Shown here: in pieces, positions 14,453-26,800 of the stretch
Numbering within the stretch: the stretch's first letter is position 1
How the letters are laid out: each line of letters begins with the position of its first letter
Source of the DNA: Glycine soja
Taxonomy: Eukaryota; Streptophyta; Magnoliopsida; Fabales; Fabaceae
NCBI RefSeq assembly: GCF_004193775.1
Contig: NC_041021.1
Span: 568,001-632,000 of the forward strand
Direction: 5' to 3'
Length of the DNA stretch: 64,000 nucleotides
The notes under the pieces: generated by a model
What the model saw: the letters and a program-made list of their open reading frames with translations, nothing else
Told to the model about the DNA's origin: nothing
Database searches by the model: none
Position numbers and translations under genes: made by a program

Positions 14453-16634
14453 CTACGTGTACGTGGTTTCAAATAGGGTAGTACATTAATATTCTTTGCC
14501 ATGGGGTACAATACAATGCATGCTAGCTTCTTCATGTGATTTATTATGCAACAAATTGATGAAATTCTCTCTGCAATATTAATGTGTCGCATATGATATC
14601 TATAGTTTCATGTTTTTTCTTCTTCTCTCTCACTGAGAATTTTCCGAGAATTTAGCTAACCTTTTTGCTGGTGGTACGATCGTTTTCACAAGAATTTTTC
14701 TCAGGGTAGAAAATGGACAACTCATGAGGCAGTTTGCATTTATTGAGGCTGGACCCATGCTGGCCTTATTATTATTATTATTGACTTTAATCAAATGTGT
14801 AAATAATATTCTTTCTCCTCAGTGATCAAAGAGAGGACTCAAAGTGGTAGTTCGATAAGGAGTTGTTGGTGTGTATCAGATTTTGGCATAATCCTCTGGG
14901 CCAGCCCCTCTCTTCCTGCCATAATTTTTTTTAATTAATTTCAAAATAGTAGATCGAATTTCAACAACTATAAAAATATTTTCCAAATTCAATATGCTTA
15001 ATTTGTTTTTGTTTTTGTTTTTTTTTTTGGACCCTATAAATATGCATTTGATCAGCTATATATAATTCTGTGTTAAACTACCTTTTTCTCAAATTCCGGC
15101 ATCACTGATCATCACCACACAATTAATGATCTCACTTTTTAATTTTATATTTCATTCTTGTTTTGGCTAGTGTGAAATTGTTTGTTAGTGGTTGTGGTTG
15201 CATTGTCACTAGCTAGGTTCTTGAGATTGATAACTAACTAGGAAACTTCTTCTAATTGTTTGCTCTTAATTCTTTTTTGTTTTAGAGCCCAATTATGTGA
15301 AATGCTCATGCATAGGGGACCACAATACATTTAGTGCAATAAGTCTTGGTAGACAGCGGTTGTATATATTTTTCTTCTCAACCCTTTAAGCAACATACTT
15401 GCACGAAGATTTGGTCATGATTCATGAATCATGATACAATTGTATAAATCTAGTTTGGCTTATTTCCCCTGTGCTAATTTGTATTGACTAGAATTCTGGA
15501 ATCATATATGTATATATCATTTATATTCTTTAGTTCAACAATATCTTAATTTATTGCAGGCGTGACAGTTTCATAACTCATAGGGCATTTTGTGATGCTC
15601 TAGCACATGACAGTGCAAGACACCCTTCAAGCCTGAACCCTTTGGGAACTCATCATTTGTATGGCACAAACCACATGAGCCTAGGCCTTAGTGCTCAGCT
15701 TCAGAACCACCAAGCAGCTACTAACAGCATATTGAGCCTTGGAAGTGCACCAAAGTTTGAGCACTTAATCTCACCAAATCTGCACCACTCACCATCATCA
15801 TTTGGAGTGCAATCACCACCACCACCACCCCAGTCATCATCATTCTTCATGACTGATCCAAACCAAGCATTTCAAGACCTCCAATCTCAGAACCAAGGAC
15901 ACTTATTCTCAAACAAGCAACTTCATGGTCTCATGCAACTCCCTGATCTTCAAGGAACCACCAATATCAATTCCACTACTTCTGCTTCATCAGTGTCTGG
16001 TTCAGCTAACAACACCAATCTCTTCAACCTAAGCTTCTTCCCTAACACCAACGCCAGTGGAAGCATAATCAATGATCAATTCAGCAACATGACTGGAGTT
16101 ACTAATAATAACCAAGGAACAGCAACACTCTACAGTACTAATAGCCCTGTGAATAGTAACCAAGTTGGTTTGTCTTCACTCTTTGGAAACTCATCAGTGC
16201 AACAAGATAACATGTCCCCTCACATGTCAGCCACTGCTTTGCTTCAGAAAGCTGCACAAATGGGTTCAACCACAACCACCAATGAGTTAGGTATGAGATC
16301 AAGCATGGAGGATGATGAGCACAGCAACCATCTACGTGGGTTGATGAACTCTTTTGTCAATGGAAACAACCTTGGTCAGTTTCACAACGTGGTGGAGGAG
16401 CCTAAGAAGATGCCACAAAACAACAACCTTGGTTTGTGCTTTGGAGGGTCTGATAAGTTGACCTTGGACTTTTTGGGTGTTGGGGGAATGGTGAGGAACA
16501 TGAACAATGGTGGAGGGTTTTCACAAAGAGAGCAACAACAACAACAACACTCCATGGGAATTACTATGAGCCCCTTGGATCCTAAATTGGAATCAGCGAA
16601 AGCAAACCAACACTATGGAACCTCAACACTCTAA
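12214..16634 (+). CDS. IDD: INDETERMINATE-DOMAIN C2H2 zinc-finger transcription factor (gene A), 3 exons, 549 aa
   Basis: Plant-specific nuclear transcription factor. IDD proteins bind DNA through four zinc fingers and work with GRAS proteins such as SHR, SCR and DELLA. Exons, read from the sequence: 12214-12391, 12786-13182 and 15560-16634, total 1650 bp, in frame. Intron 1 uses a GC donor (GCAAGT at 12392); intron 2 is GT-AG and 2.4 kb long. The start MASASSS matches the N-terminal style of the paralog; an in-frame ATG at 12115 is an alternative. The basic motif KKRRNQPGTP lies at about residues 49-58. The fingers are C81/C84/H97/H101, C122/C127/H145/H150, C157/C160/H173/C177 and C184/C186/H199/C203, the last split by intron 2. 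The Asn/Gln/Ser-rich C-terminus carries MSATALLQKAA (414-424) and a variant LTLDFLG (492-498). The layout most resembles the IDD4/5/6 (RAVEN-like) group; exact orthology is unproven. Exon 2 is almost identical to that of gene B. Confidence 0.95.
13415..13624. repeat. Tandem duplication, ~100-bp unit, in intron 2 of IDD gene A
   Basis: The block beginning TTTCTTATGGATACTAAGAC recurs exactly 100 bases later (ATGGATACTA at 13421 and 13521). The two copies differ by a few substitutions and small indels; the second copy has an extra GAGGAAAATA-like stretch near its end. It is confined to the intron. Confidence 0.85.
14371..14450. repeat. Compound (AC)n(AT)n microsatellite in intron 2 of IDD gene A
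   Basis: Ten AC units run directly into about thirty AT units. It should be length-polymorphic. Open frames seen across it are low-complexity artefacts. Confidence 0.95.
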
Positions 16635-16898
16635 TAATAAGTTGTTGGATAATAATAAGAGGTAAAAACATACGTGATTCATGTCTATGCATGCTTTTGA
16701 AAGGGATTAGTTTCTTCTCGTATTAAGAAAAAAGTTGGGTAAATTTATTAGGCAGAAAAAAAATGTTTTTTATTTTATATATTTTCTAGTTCTAAACTTT
16801 TCTTTTTCTTTTTTTTTTTTCCTTGAAGAAAGTTCGATTGCCACTTGATAAGTTAGGGTTTCATTTCTAAAGTTATGCAATCCATGTATTTTTCTTGA

Positions 16899-16901
<3 letters not shown>

Positions 16902-16929
<28 letters not shown>
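16902..16929. repeat. TA microsatellite downstream of IDD gene A
   Basis: An uninterrupted AT dinucleotide run about 270 bases after the stop codon. Confidence 0.85.
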
Positions 16930-16933
<4 letters not shown>

Positions 16934-19900
16934 CCCTTTCCCTATCCACTCACTTTAACCACTAAGGAAATTCCATTCTCTTTTGACAGTGATAGATATC
17001 TAATAAATTTACTGTTGCATTGAATTTTACGACCCTGAGGTAAATTTAAGCTACTAATACTAACAGTAAAATTAGCACGTGGTAAAGACCGGGGCTCTGT
17101 ACAATACTCACAAAACGAGGAAGCTGGCTCTCACTTTCTGAGAATCTTCACATGTTGGCTATATTCCAAGGGAAGTGACAAAAGGCTATAGCTGATTTCA
17201 TTTCAGTTTAATTATTATTCTCTCCTTACATGTGATAACTCAAAGGTGTTCAAACTTTAAAATAAATAAGTTATTTTTTGCTTGACTATTATACCTAATA
17301 TACCGTATATATTTTAAGAATAACTCTATGTATATGATATATATCAATTAAGTTTTATAACTAAGACAACAACTACGTGACATGATTTTCAGATACTTAA
17401 TTAATTAATTCTATTGACATTGCCTTGATTAACAACGGCTCTAGCATTTTCATATATATAAGCAAATATTCCTCATCAAGTTGACTAACTTTGAAATTGT
17501 TAAACTCTCTGTCTCTTTTTCAACTGGTTGAATGATAGCATGCACTGTAGCGTACTTCCTTAGTCGTAAGGGTTAGCTCTCACATAATTTATTCAAGTTC
17601 TGAATGATTTTTAGGAAGTTAATGAAGGTGCTGGCTGACCGTACTGTATCCAGCAGAAAAAAGTAGCCTGTAATGTTCGTTAGAGTAATTATAGGTAAAC
17701 ATTATGTGACACTTTTGTCGCATGTGTGATGCCATCTGATTCCACATATGGGAATCATTTAGTCCGTGACCTAGAAAAGCGAGTTATGTTACATCGCCTT
17801 TGACAATGTTGTTAAAGAAAAGGGTGCGACCATTCGAGGACATTAATTCATCAACATATTCACAAATTAATAAGTTCTTAGTTAACTTAAGGTGAAACTC
17901 TTTAGATTAAATCAATTTAAAATTCCTGAATTATTTAAATATTTTTAAATAGATTCTTCTAATTTTTTTTTAAAAAAGTATAATCGGTTAAAATTCATTA
18001 AGTATATATAGGAATTTAATTGAAAATTAAGAACTAAATCGATAGTTGAATTATTCAATTTCAATAGCTCTTCTACCTTATATATTTAATAAATTTCAAC
18101 TAATTAAGTTCTTATATATATATATATATATATATATTGTCTTTCTTACTTTTTATTTCTTTTTCTTTTATACTATTGTGTCTCTCCTTTGTATCATTTT
18201 AATATACTTAAACAAAAAGTGAGAGGGAAATTAGAGGGGATTGGCAAAACCTAACTAGAATTAAAGCTCTTAATAATACCAAATGATAGGAATCCTGCTA
18301 AGGAATTAGCATGATTGTGATTAAATTGATGTTGCTTGGACAATTATCAAATAAAATGAGTGAAAACCTTCATCCCAAGTGTTAATATTGTCCATGGCCT
18401 CATCAAATTTTATATATTTTAAGATATTATTTAGTTATAACTTACTAATGCACTAATAACATATGGGAATGTGGGGGAATGTAGAATTAGAGCGGAGAGT
18501 ACGGTGAAACAAGACAGGCGAGAAGTGGTGTTTGGAAAAGAGAGAAAAAAGAAGGTTAATTAAATAATTTTTTATTTTAAAAAAAGTAGTGTAATTATGA
18601 AATGGGGAGGTTGTAAATAACAAAAGACTTACATCTTTGTCATAAAATCCAAGGTAGCTGTCTATATAAAATGGGCCAGGAAGCTCTACGGCCCAGATGA
18701 CTATTAGCATACCCAATACTCTTTTGCTACATTCACTCGGTTGTTTATCTGTATTCTTTTCCAAACACACGTATCTGGACATGCACCTGCTCCATGTAAT
18801 GCGGCTACAGTTCCAAAAGTTCCTCCTTTTCATTGTTGCATTTCCCAAACCTTTCCTCTCAAGCATGTTGCAAAATGGACTATCAATCAATAATATCAAT
18901 GTTTGCACAACCTTTAGTTAACGGTGAAATATTTATATAAATTGGATTGAGGTATGTTAAAGTTGACATTACTTTTCTTACATGTAATTTTTAAAAGTCG
19001 TATTATTTTAGTGAATAAATGTGGTAGAACATGAAAGCATCTTCTAATAAATGGAATGTTTGGACTGTCATTAGAGCCTCACCAAGAAAATTACTGTACT
19101 GGTTTGTGTAAGGAAATCTCTTTGAGAAAAGTTTTCTATCGTGTTGCATTGCAACTTTGGTTTTTTCTTTACATCTTCGCCTACCATATCTATACACACA
19201 CACGAGTTTATACGTTCCAATTAACCAATGCATATTTGATTCAAACTCTCTTCTATCACATTCCCCTTCCTCTTAAACACCTGTCACAATTCTTGTCTAA
19301 ACTGACCCTGGAAGTTTGTAAAATACAAAGAGCTAAGAAACTGTTCCAATTGAGACTTAATTATTTTATGACTTTGATCAGTATTTTCTTCCTTCTTCGA
19401 TGGCCTTAATTATATTTGCATTGTCCACTAGCTAGTTCTCTATATATCCTCACTCAACCCATCATTTGCTCTCTCCATCTTCTTGGTCTCACCACAGTCC
19501 ATACATGCTCTCTCTATCTCTCCTCTTTAATTATCTCTTTCTGAGTGTAATTGGGTTTTTAGTGTCCATGCATGAATCATTTTTAAATCTGTAAATATAT
19601 AGAAATGGTTTGTGATATATAACCTAAAATCATTCATATATATATATATTCCCTAGTAGCTTATAAATTTCTAGAATTGTTGGCTATTGGAGCTCCATTC
19701 TTACTGTCCCTATTTTTCCAATAAAAAGCTAAATCTCAGCATATATAAGTCGAGAAGCAATCTAAATTTGATAAAAGGAATTGAACCTTTGCATAAGAAG
19801 TGCAAAACGCCAGCACAGAAAGTTAGATCCATAACCTCCAATACCGCAAATAAAAAGTCCTCTCCAAACCTCGCGAAATGCTTATTTGAAAAGTACGTAG

Positions 19901-20199
19901 CATCAAATAGCAGTGATCATAAACCAACGTTACACAAGACAAAAGAAAGAATAGGACTCAAGTATAAAATTTAAATGAATATATAAGATTGACTTAGTGA
20001 TTTAGGAAGAGTGAAGGAAAAAAAGAAAAATCATAAATTTAAATCCTTTGAGCTGACATTTATAAAAAAGTTTACGTATGCATGTTACTCGATCAACAAC
20101 TAAATTAGAATCCCTTGTTTCATAAGTTAGATAAGTATATGTATTATTCGGGGTTTTTAATACAAAATAACTCTTTTATTAGAGATATATTATTTATAA

Positions 20200-20204
<5 letters not shown>

Positions 20205-20244
<40 letters not shown>
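20205..20244. repeat. TA microsatellite
   Basis: About 20 TA units in the intergenic region; a second run of about 13 units follows at 20346-20371. Confidence 0.9.
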
Positions 20245-20247
<3 letters not shown>

Positions 20248-22435
20248 ATTATTAATTTTTATATTGTACTTTTTATTTAAATAGGATTATATAACTTTTA
20301 AATTTTATATTTTTCTTATTATTTATTTGACATGTTTGAATTTTCATATATATATATATATATATATATATGAAAAAGATTTATTTAATCCAAGAATAAA
20401 TATTTAAGTTTACTCTCAATCCTCATTCTTGATTACTATAAAATAAAAGAGGATTTTTTCTTCTCCTTTCCCTCCTCTGTTGTTTCATTTTCCTCGCCAA
20501 TGTTGTATATGTGCCTTTTACAATTTTGAATTCCAATTTTTTAAGCTACTACGTTCCTAGATAAAATTCTCAAAACACAAATATGAGGTTTTCAAAATAA
20601 GAAGCCGACCAATGACCATTAAGCAATGTTGAATGCCAATTTTCTTTTTCATTGGAATAGAAATTTCTTTGTCCCATTATTCCATAAATATGCTCGACAC
20701 AAATATGCTTCATACCTCTTTACTAATGATTTCCTAAGGTTCCTATTTGGATTGGTAATGGTACGGCTAGGAATGGTTCCTTTCTAAGTGAAACGAAGTT
20801 GCGGTTTATGAATAAAGAAGACGTTATTTATTAACTATAAATTATAAAAAAAATTAATAGATAAAAAAAATATGAGATTGTTTTTATAATCGGTTATCTA
20901 TTGAAGTTATGTGTCCTCTCAAAAAAAAAAATAGTGAAGTTGTGCCAAAAGACTGTTTTATCTTTTTTTTTGTTTGTCTAACTAAAAGAGTGGATGATGC
21001 TAATTAATATTTATATATATGGCGCTACGAAGCGTTATGGCTGGTATTCCTGACCATTTACATATCAAATTAAAGCATTGTCTAGTAACAAAATCTACTA
21101 AGTAAAACATGAAAAATATGAAACAAGTCTTGTTTGAAATCCTAACACCAATTGCTTACGGTTCAACAGTATGATCATCAAAGGAAGTCAATTTTCATTT
21201 TGTTTGAAAATGTTGAGACTAGCTAGGTCTATACAGAAACTCCAATATGCTTCCATGTTGCTCCCGAAAACCGAAATAGATGATCTAATTAGTCAATGGA
21301 ACAAGTTGATACCCCTGCAAAAATTAAACCAAAGTCGAATATTGTAATTGTTATAGCATATAATAGGCTACGTACTGTCTGATAACAACACACTAAGTTT
21401 CAAAAAAGTAAAACTATGCAGATGATGATGAATAGATATTGTTGGCATTACATAACCTAATTTTTAGTCTCCTTGGCTTCAGAAAAGAAAGAAAGAAAAC
21501 AAAGAAAGCTTCTTAAAGCTTTGTTTCTTACCCAAGTCATCCCCACTCTTAAAAACAGTACATTGAAGCAAACTGTTTACAGTGCATTCAACTTGTAATA
21601 TTAAGATGAAGTTTTTTTTAGGGGAGTATTAAGATAAAGTTTAAAAACATAGAAATTACTATTACTAGGTCGAGGCTATTTTTTTTAACACAAGGGTGTA
21701 AAAGAGTGGAAGTAAGAGAAAGAAAAAAAATGTGATAATTAAAAGAGAGAGAAAAAAAAGAGCTGAGAGATACAAATGGAGTTTAAAAGAAACTATGGTG
21801 TGCGAAAGAAAAAAAGTAAAATATTTAATACAAATAGTGAACAACTTAAAAATAAAATAGACTATTAAGATAATTTAGTCAATAAATCTTAAAGACCTGT
21901 AGAGATCTATCTAAGATATCCAAATATGGAATCATATAAAAAAAAAAGACATGAGATACAATCAAAATATATTGACTGACACTAAAGGTCTCTGTCCAAT
22001 TCCATCTCTTAGAGGGAGGGAGGGTACGATTGTTTTTTTCTTTCAAAGAGTTAAATAATGAAAATAAATAACTGGGTGTCTGCATGGTCAAATTTGATCG
22101 GACCATGTGATAACAAGTAATACAAATTCTTACGATACTCATTCTACTCCATCGTCACTTTCTTTGTCCTCCCATGGGACCCCATTATATTCTATATATA
22201 CAAAAATAATAATAAAACATAATAAACTTATCATCACTACGCTTCAAATTATACTATATATAATTTTAATTCAAAACTACTATTTATGGTAAAACTATGG
22301 ATGCAATAAATTATTTACGCACAAATCTTTTGTTAAGGTCGTTGATACATTCATGACTCCTCTGGTTAAATTATTCTTATACTGTAAAAAAGACTGATTG
22401 GACAAATCTTATGGATAGAATAAAATTGTAGTTCA

Positions 22436-22440
<5 letters not shown>

Positions 22441-22510
<70 letters not shown>
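22441..22510. repeat. Long AT microsatellite
   Basis: About 35 uninterrupted AT units, the longest simple dinucleotide run in the window. Confidence 0.95.
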
Positions 22511-22512
<2 letters not shown>

Positions 22513-23308
22513 ATAAAAATACATTTAACCCCTTAAATTATGTAAACAAGAATTGCTTTATAACTCTGAAACTTCAAATATTCACAAGTTGTTAAGGTAT
22601 TTTTTTACCTAGAATTTTATAAAATTTAATGAGTAAGACAAAAATTAACACTATCTTTCAAGTTTTAGAAAATTAATAATTATATTTCAGTTCTAAATAT
22701 TATTGTAGTTTATATACAATATTCACTACTTGATAGTATTTATTTATATAATGAAAAGTAATGTATCATTTTAAACAACAAAAATTTATATAAAATGAAC
22801 TAAATAAAATAACACGTGGAATTTAATAAATAATATTTTATAAAAAAAATAAAAGTTTTCAAAATATTTTAATATATTAATTGTTATATTTTGTTTTTTC
22901 TTTATTTGTGGCGTTGTTGTTAAGCTAACTGTGACTTAAAAGAGAGAAAATGACACATAAGAAAGAGACCGAATAATAATAGCATCAAAGTTGATATGTT
23001 TGGCCATGCCCCTCCAATTAGGTTGAAGGACACTCGTGACTCTGCCAACCCATATACTAAAATATCCAAAAATTAATGAAACCAAATGAAAAGGAGAAGA
23101 CACTAGAAGAAACAAAGTTCTGCACCACATCGTTGTCCACTCCACTCCATGCAAGACTGTCAGGATCAGAACACACAACACCCCTTTCATTCAAGAAAAA
23201 AATTGAAAAGCTGAACAAGGATCATTATGTCTTTTGAAACAAAATAATAATAATCTTTCACAGTTTCACGATAGAGTGTTGTTTATCACTCCGAGAGAGA
23301 AGAAAAAC

Positions 23309-23349
<41 letters not shown>

Positions 23350-23350
23350 A
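23309..23350. repeat. Compound (TA)n(TG)n microsatellite
   Basis: A TA run changes into TG repeats about 500 bases downstream of the stop codon of IDD gene B. Confidence 0.9.
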
Positions 23351-23833
23351 AAGTAAAGATTTAAATCCTCTCTGGCCAACTTAACCATATACGTATTGGA
23401 ATGAAAAGAAGATAGAGAGAGGGATAAAAGAAGAGTAGAGTGATAAAAATGTAATGAAGAATAAATAAAAAATAAGACAGAAGAAAAAATGAAAATATGT
23501 TGAATATTTTCCAAAAAAACAAAACACTTATGAAAAGGAATCTACTTATTTCATGTATTTTTCACGTGTTAAATATATACCTTAACTGCAGTAAAAATCT
23601 TGTGTAATTCTAAAGTCGGCAGATGTAAAAAATAAAAAATGTTTTGTAAATTATAACTACCAAATTAGAATAATAGAACCATTTTTTATTTTTAATAATT
23701 TGAAGTTATATTTTTAATATATGCATATTTAAAAGAAAGATAGAAAATAATAATTATGTACAACATTTCATGCATAATCATGATTTAATAATGTAGACAA
23801 CAATAATAATGTTTTGACGTACCTTTTTGTACT

Positions 23834-26800
23834 TCACTGAAAGTTCCCACCACTTCCAAAAGATTGACCTGACGGCGCAGCGTTATTGTTTGTCTCTGCT
23901 TCCAAAGAACTCATCAAGTTAAACCCTTCTCGCTGTTGTTGTTGTGCAACTCCTAGAAAGTCCCTTGTGAGCCTATCAGAGCCTCCAACACCACCGAGTT
24001 TTTGTTCTTTGTTCATGCCACCATGATGATCATATGCTTCAAACCCTGAAATGTTCATCATTTCCTGAACACTGTTGTTGAAGATGGTTGCATAGTTTGC
24101 AGCAGCACCACCACCACCGAGTTGCCTCTGATGATCAGATTTTGATGCTAAGCTTCTAAGAAGAGAGGAGGCACTAGTGTTGTTGGTGGTGGTGGTGTTG
24201 TTGATGTTGATGCTGTTGCTTGAACTTGCAGAGCCAATTTGAGAAGCTTTTTGAAGCAGTGCAGTTGCGGACATGTGAGAAAGGTGGTTGTTTTGAAGGG
24301 AATTGGTGCTGAAGAGAGAAGGGACAGTGGTGGAGCTAGTTTGGTGATCAGTACTGCCAATATTCATGGTGCCTTCTGAGAAGAAATTGGACCCTTCAGC
24401 AGTGTTGAATTGTTGTTCCTCAGAATAGTTGTTGCTGTTGATGGCACGGTTGGAAAGAAAAGGAAGGTTGAAGAGGTTGGAGGCAGAAGGGTTATTGTTG
24501 TTTAGGTCAGATAATTGTATCAGTCCTTGGAATGGCTTGTTTGAGTCATGGTAGGTTTGGTTTGATTCTTGCAAGAAGAATGGAGGGGTTTGCATGGAAT
24601 GTCTAAAGGGTGATGATGAGGCAATGTTGGGTGGGAGAATGTGGTCAAATTGACCAGCCCTTGGCGCACCACTAAAACGCATTAGTTCACTAGGTTGAGG
24701 GTTTTGGTCATGGATGGAAGGGATTTGAGATAAGCCTAAGGACATGTTGTTGCTGTTTCCATACAGTTGGTTGCCAATGGCACTGCTCAGGTTTGGTGCC
24801 TCTCTTGCACTTTCTTGTGCCAAAGCATCACAGAAGGCTCTGTGTGTGATGAAACTGTCTCTTCTGCATTATCAAAAGAAAATAAATTATGATATATATA
24901 TATATATATATATATATAACATGATTTTAAGGTAATAAAAAATAGAGATCAAATCGTAAAAAAAAAAGAGTTGCTATGATATTCAACTAATCTATAACTT
25001 TTGGTACTATTATTTTTTGAGCTAATAGTTAAATGAGTTTAGGCACAATGAAACTCCTAAATTTCCAAGGTACTATAATTTTTTTTCTAAAAATATAATA
25101 GAATAGAATGTTCTGAAAGTAAAAATGGTGTGGGTGAAAGAAGGGTTTGGTTGAGCAGCTTACGTATACTGTAATTTGTAACTTACCAGATTCTTTTAAG
25201 ATAGTAAAATAAACTTTAATTTATGTTTATAGTGTAAATTATTTTCACATAAATACTTAATATGAATTCACTATATTGACATACCATAGTAATTGAGCCT
25301 AAAACCATTTTTTTTCTTTTACCAACTTATAAATATTACAATTTACAAATAAAGGGTTGCTAGTAACTGAAAAAGGTTTAATTAACTTATTATCTGTGGT
25401 TTCCCGACGTAGTTCATATATAGAAAACATCGTAAATTACATTGAAAAAATTACATATTTATTTAATAAAACATTTAAAAAATGAATAATCCTGCCACAA
25501 TGCATAAACATTTAAAAAACATACATATTTATTGAATAAAAAATTTAAAAACATATTTATTTAATAAAGCATTTAATTGACCAAAGAAACGCAGAAACTG
25601 ACGACGTTATGTATTCAAAAATATTATTTAATTCATTGTCGGTGTATTCAGACAAGTTCTTATAGTTGAGTTTGAATAACGTTTGAATGGCACTCATTTT
25701 TTTTTTTGTACTTATCTCTACTATCTCATTTATGGTAAAATAGAGAGAAAAGAGGGAAATTTAGTTAAATGTGAGTTTATATCCGATCCCTTTCCCTTTT
25801 ATTGGTATAAAAAATTAAAGTATAAAATATCATATAGGTGTAACAGTTTTGTTCAAATGCTATGAATTAGTTGAACTCTAGGCAATTTTCAGAAGGTTTG
25901 GACTATATTTAGTCTTAAGAAATAAATTAATAAGTCACATGAAATCAAATTAACCGCTCACAAATCACTCCAACATAAAAAAAATGGCTATCAAAACAGT
26001 TACTGCTATCAAAGATCCCTGAAATTTATAGGAGGACTTTGGCATTCCCTACTCCCTAGTAAAAGACAACAAAATCACTTAAAAAGGAAAATCTTAACAC
26101 AAAGGACAATAATAATCCATAATGAGCCCAAGGACAAATATTTGCGTGTACTTATGAAACGAGTAGCTAATTAAAGAAAAGAACAATGTGAACGATACTT
26201 CAAGTGATTAAGAAAATGTGTAAAGATTACGAAAAAGACAACTTAGATATAAACGATGTAGGTGAAATAACTTAACCAAAACTTGACTAAAACATTTCAA
26301 AATTAACTAAATGCCCCATTTCAAGAAATTGATATTCAATAAATGAAACTGGAGAATGTGTATAAAGTTTGTCAAAGTTAAGTTATCAATATTCAATCAA
26401 GATCCCAATTGAAGGCTTTTGTTCAAACGGATTCAATTTTTTCTTTATGTGTCATGGAATATATATATATATATAATTTCTTTCGGTTCATTTTGTTTAG
26501 TTTGTATAAATCCAAATCTACCAAAACTGTGAAATATCTGTTTTGTACTCATTTTGACTGCAGTTCTGAACCAAGCATGACCACTAGCTCCACCAAGTTT
26601 AACATCAAATAATGTCAAAGAGAAGAGAAAGAGAAAATTAAAATAGTGCAAGCATGAAATGAGGGAGGTTGTTAGGGCCTGACGTTATCGTGAAAAGGAG
26701 CACCTGCGAGAGAACACAACACTGAACACATCTAGCCAATTCACAAGAGAACAATCCTCCCCCCCTAACAATAACCAAACTGCACTAGGGCCCCTTTCTT

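Larger units (their letters stand above)
16635..23833. other. Intergenic region between the facing 3' ends of the two IDD genes
   Basis: About 7.2 kb separates the two convergent stop codons. No gene family is recognisable. It contains several TA microsatellites (16902-16929, 20205-20244, 20346-20371, 22441-22510, 23309-23350). A less AT-rich patch at about 18.65-18.91 kb has a 151-codon minus-strand frame without known similarity. The first few hundred bases at each end are presumably the 3' UTRs of the IDD genes. Confidence 0.55.

Noticed and set aside
14257..14592. Frames across the (AC)n(AT)n tract encoding His-Thr or Tyr-Ile repeats
   Set aside because: These are microsatellite artefacts within intron 2 of IDD gene A.
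18453..18908. 151-codon minus-strand open frame between the IDD genes
   Set aside because: It has no recognisable domain and a low-complexity Phe/Leu-rich end, and it sits in intergenic DNA. A donor-like GTAAGT in it is not enough to call an exon.
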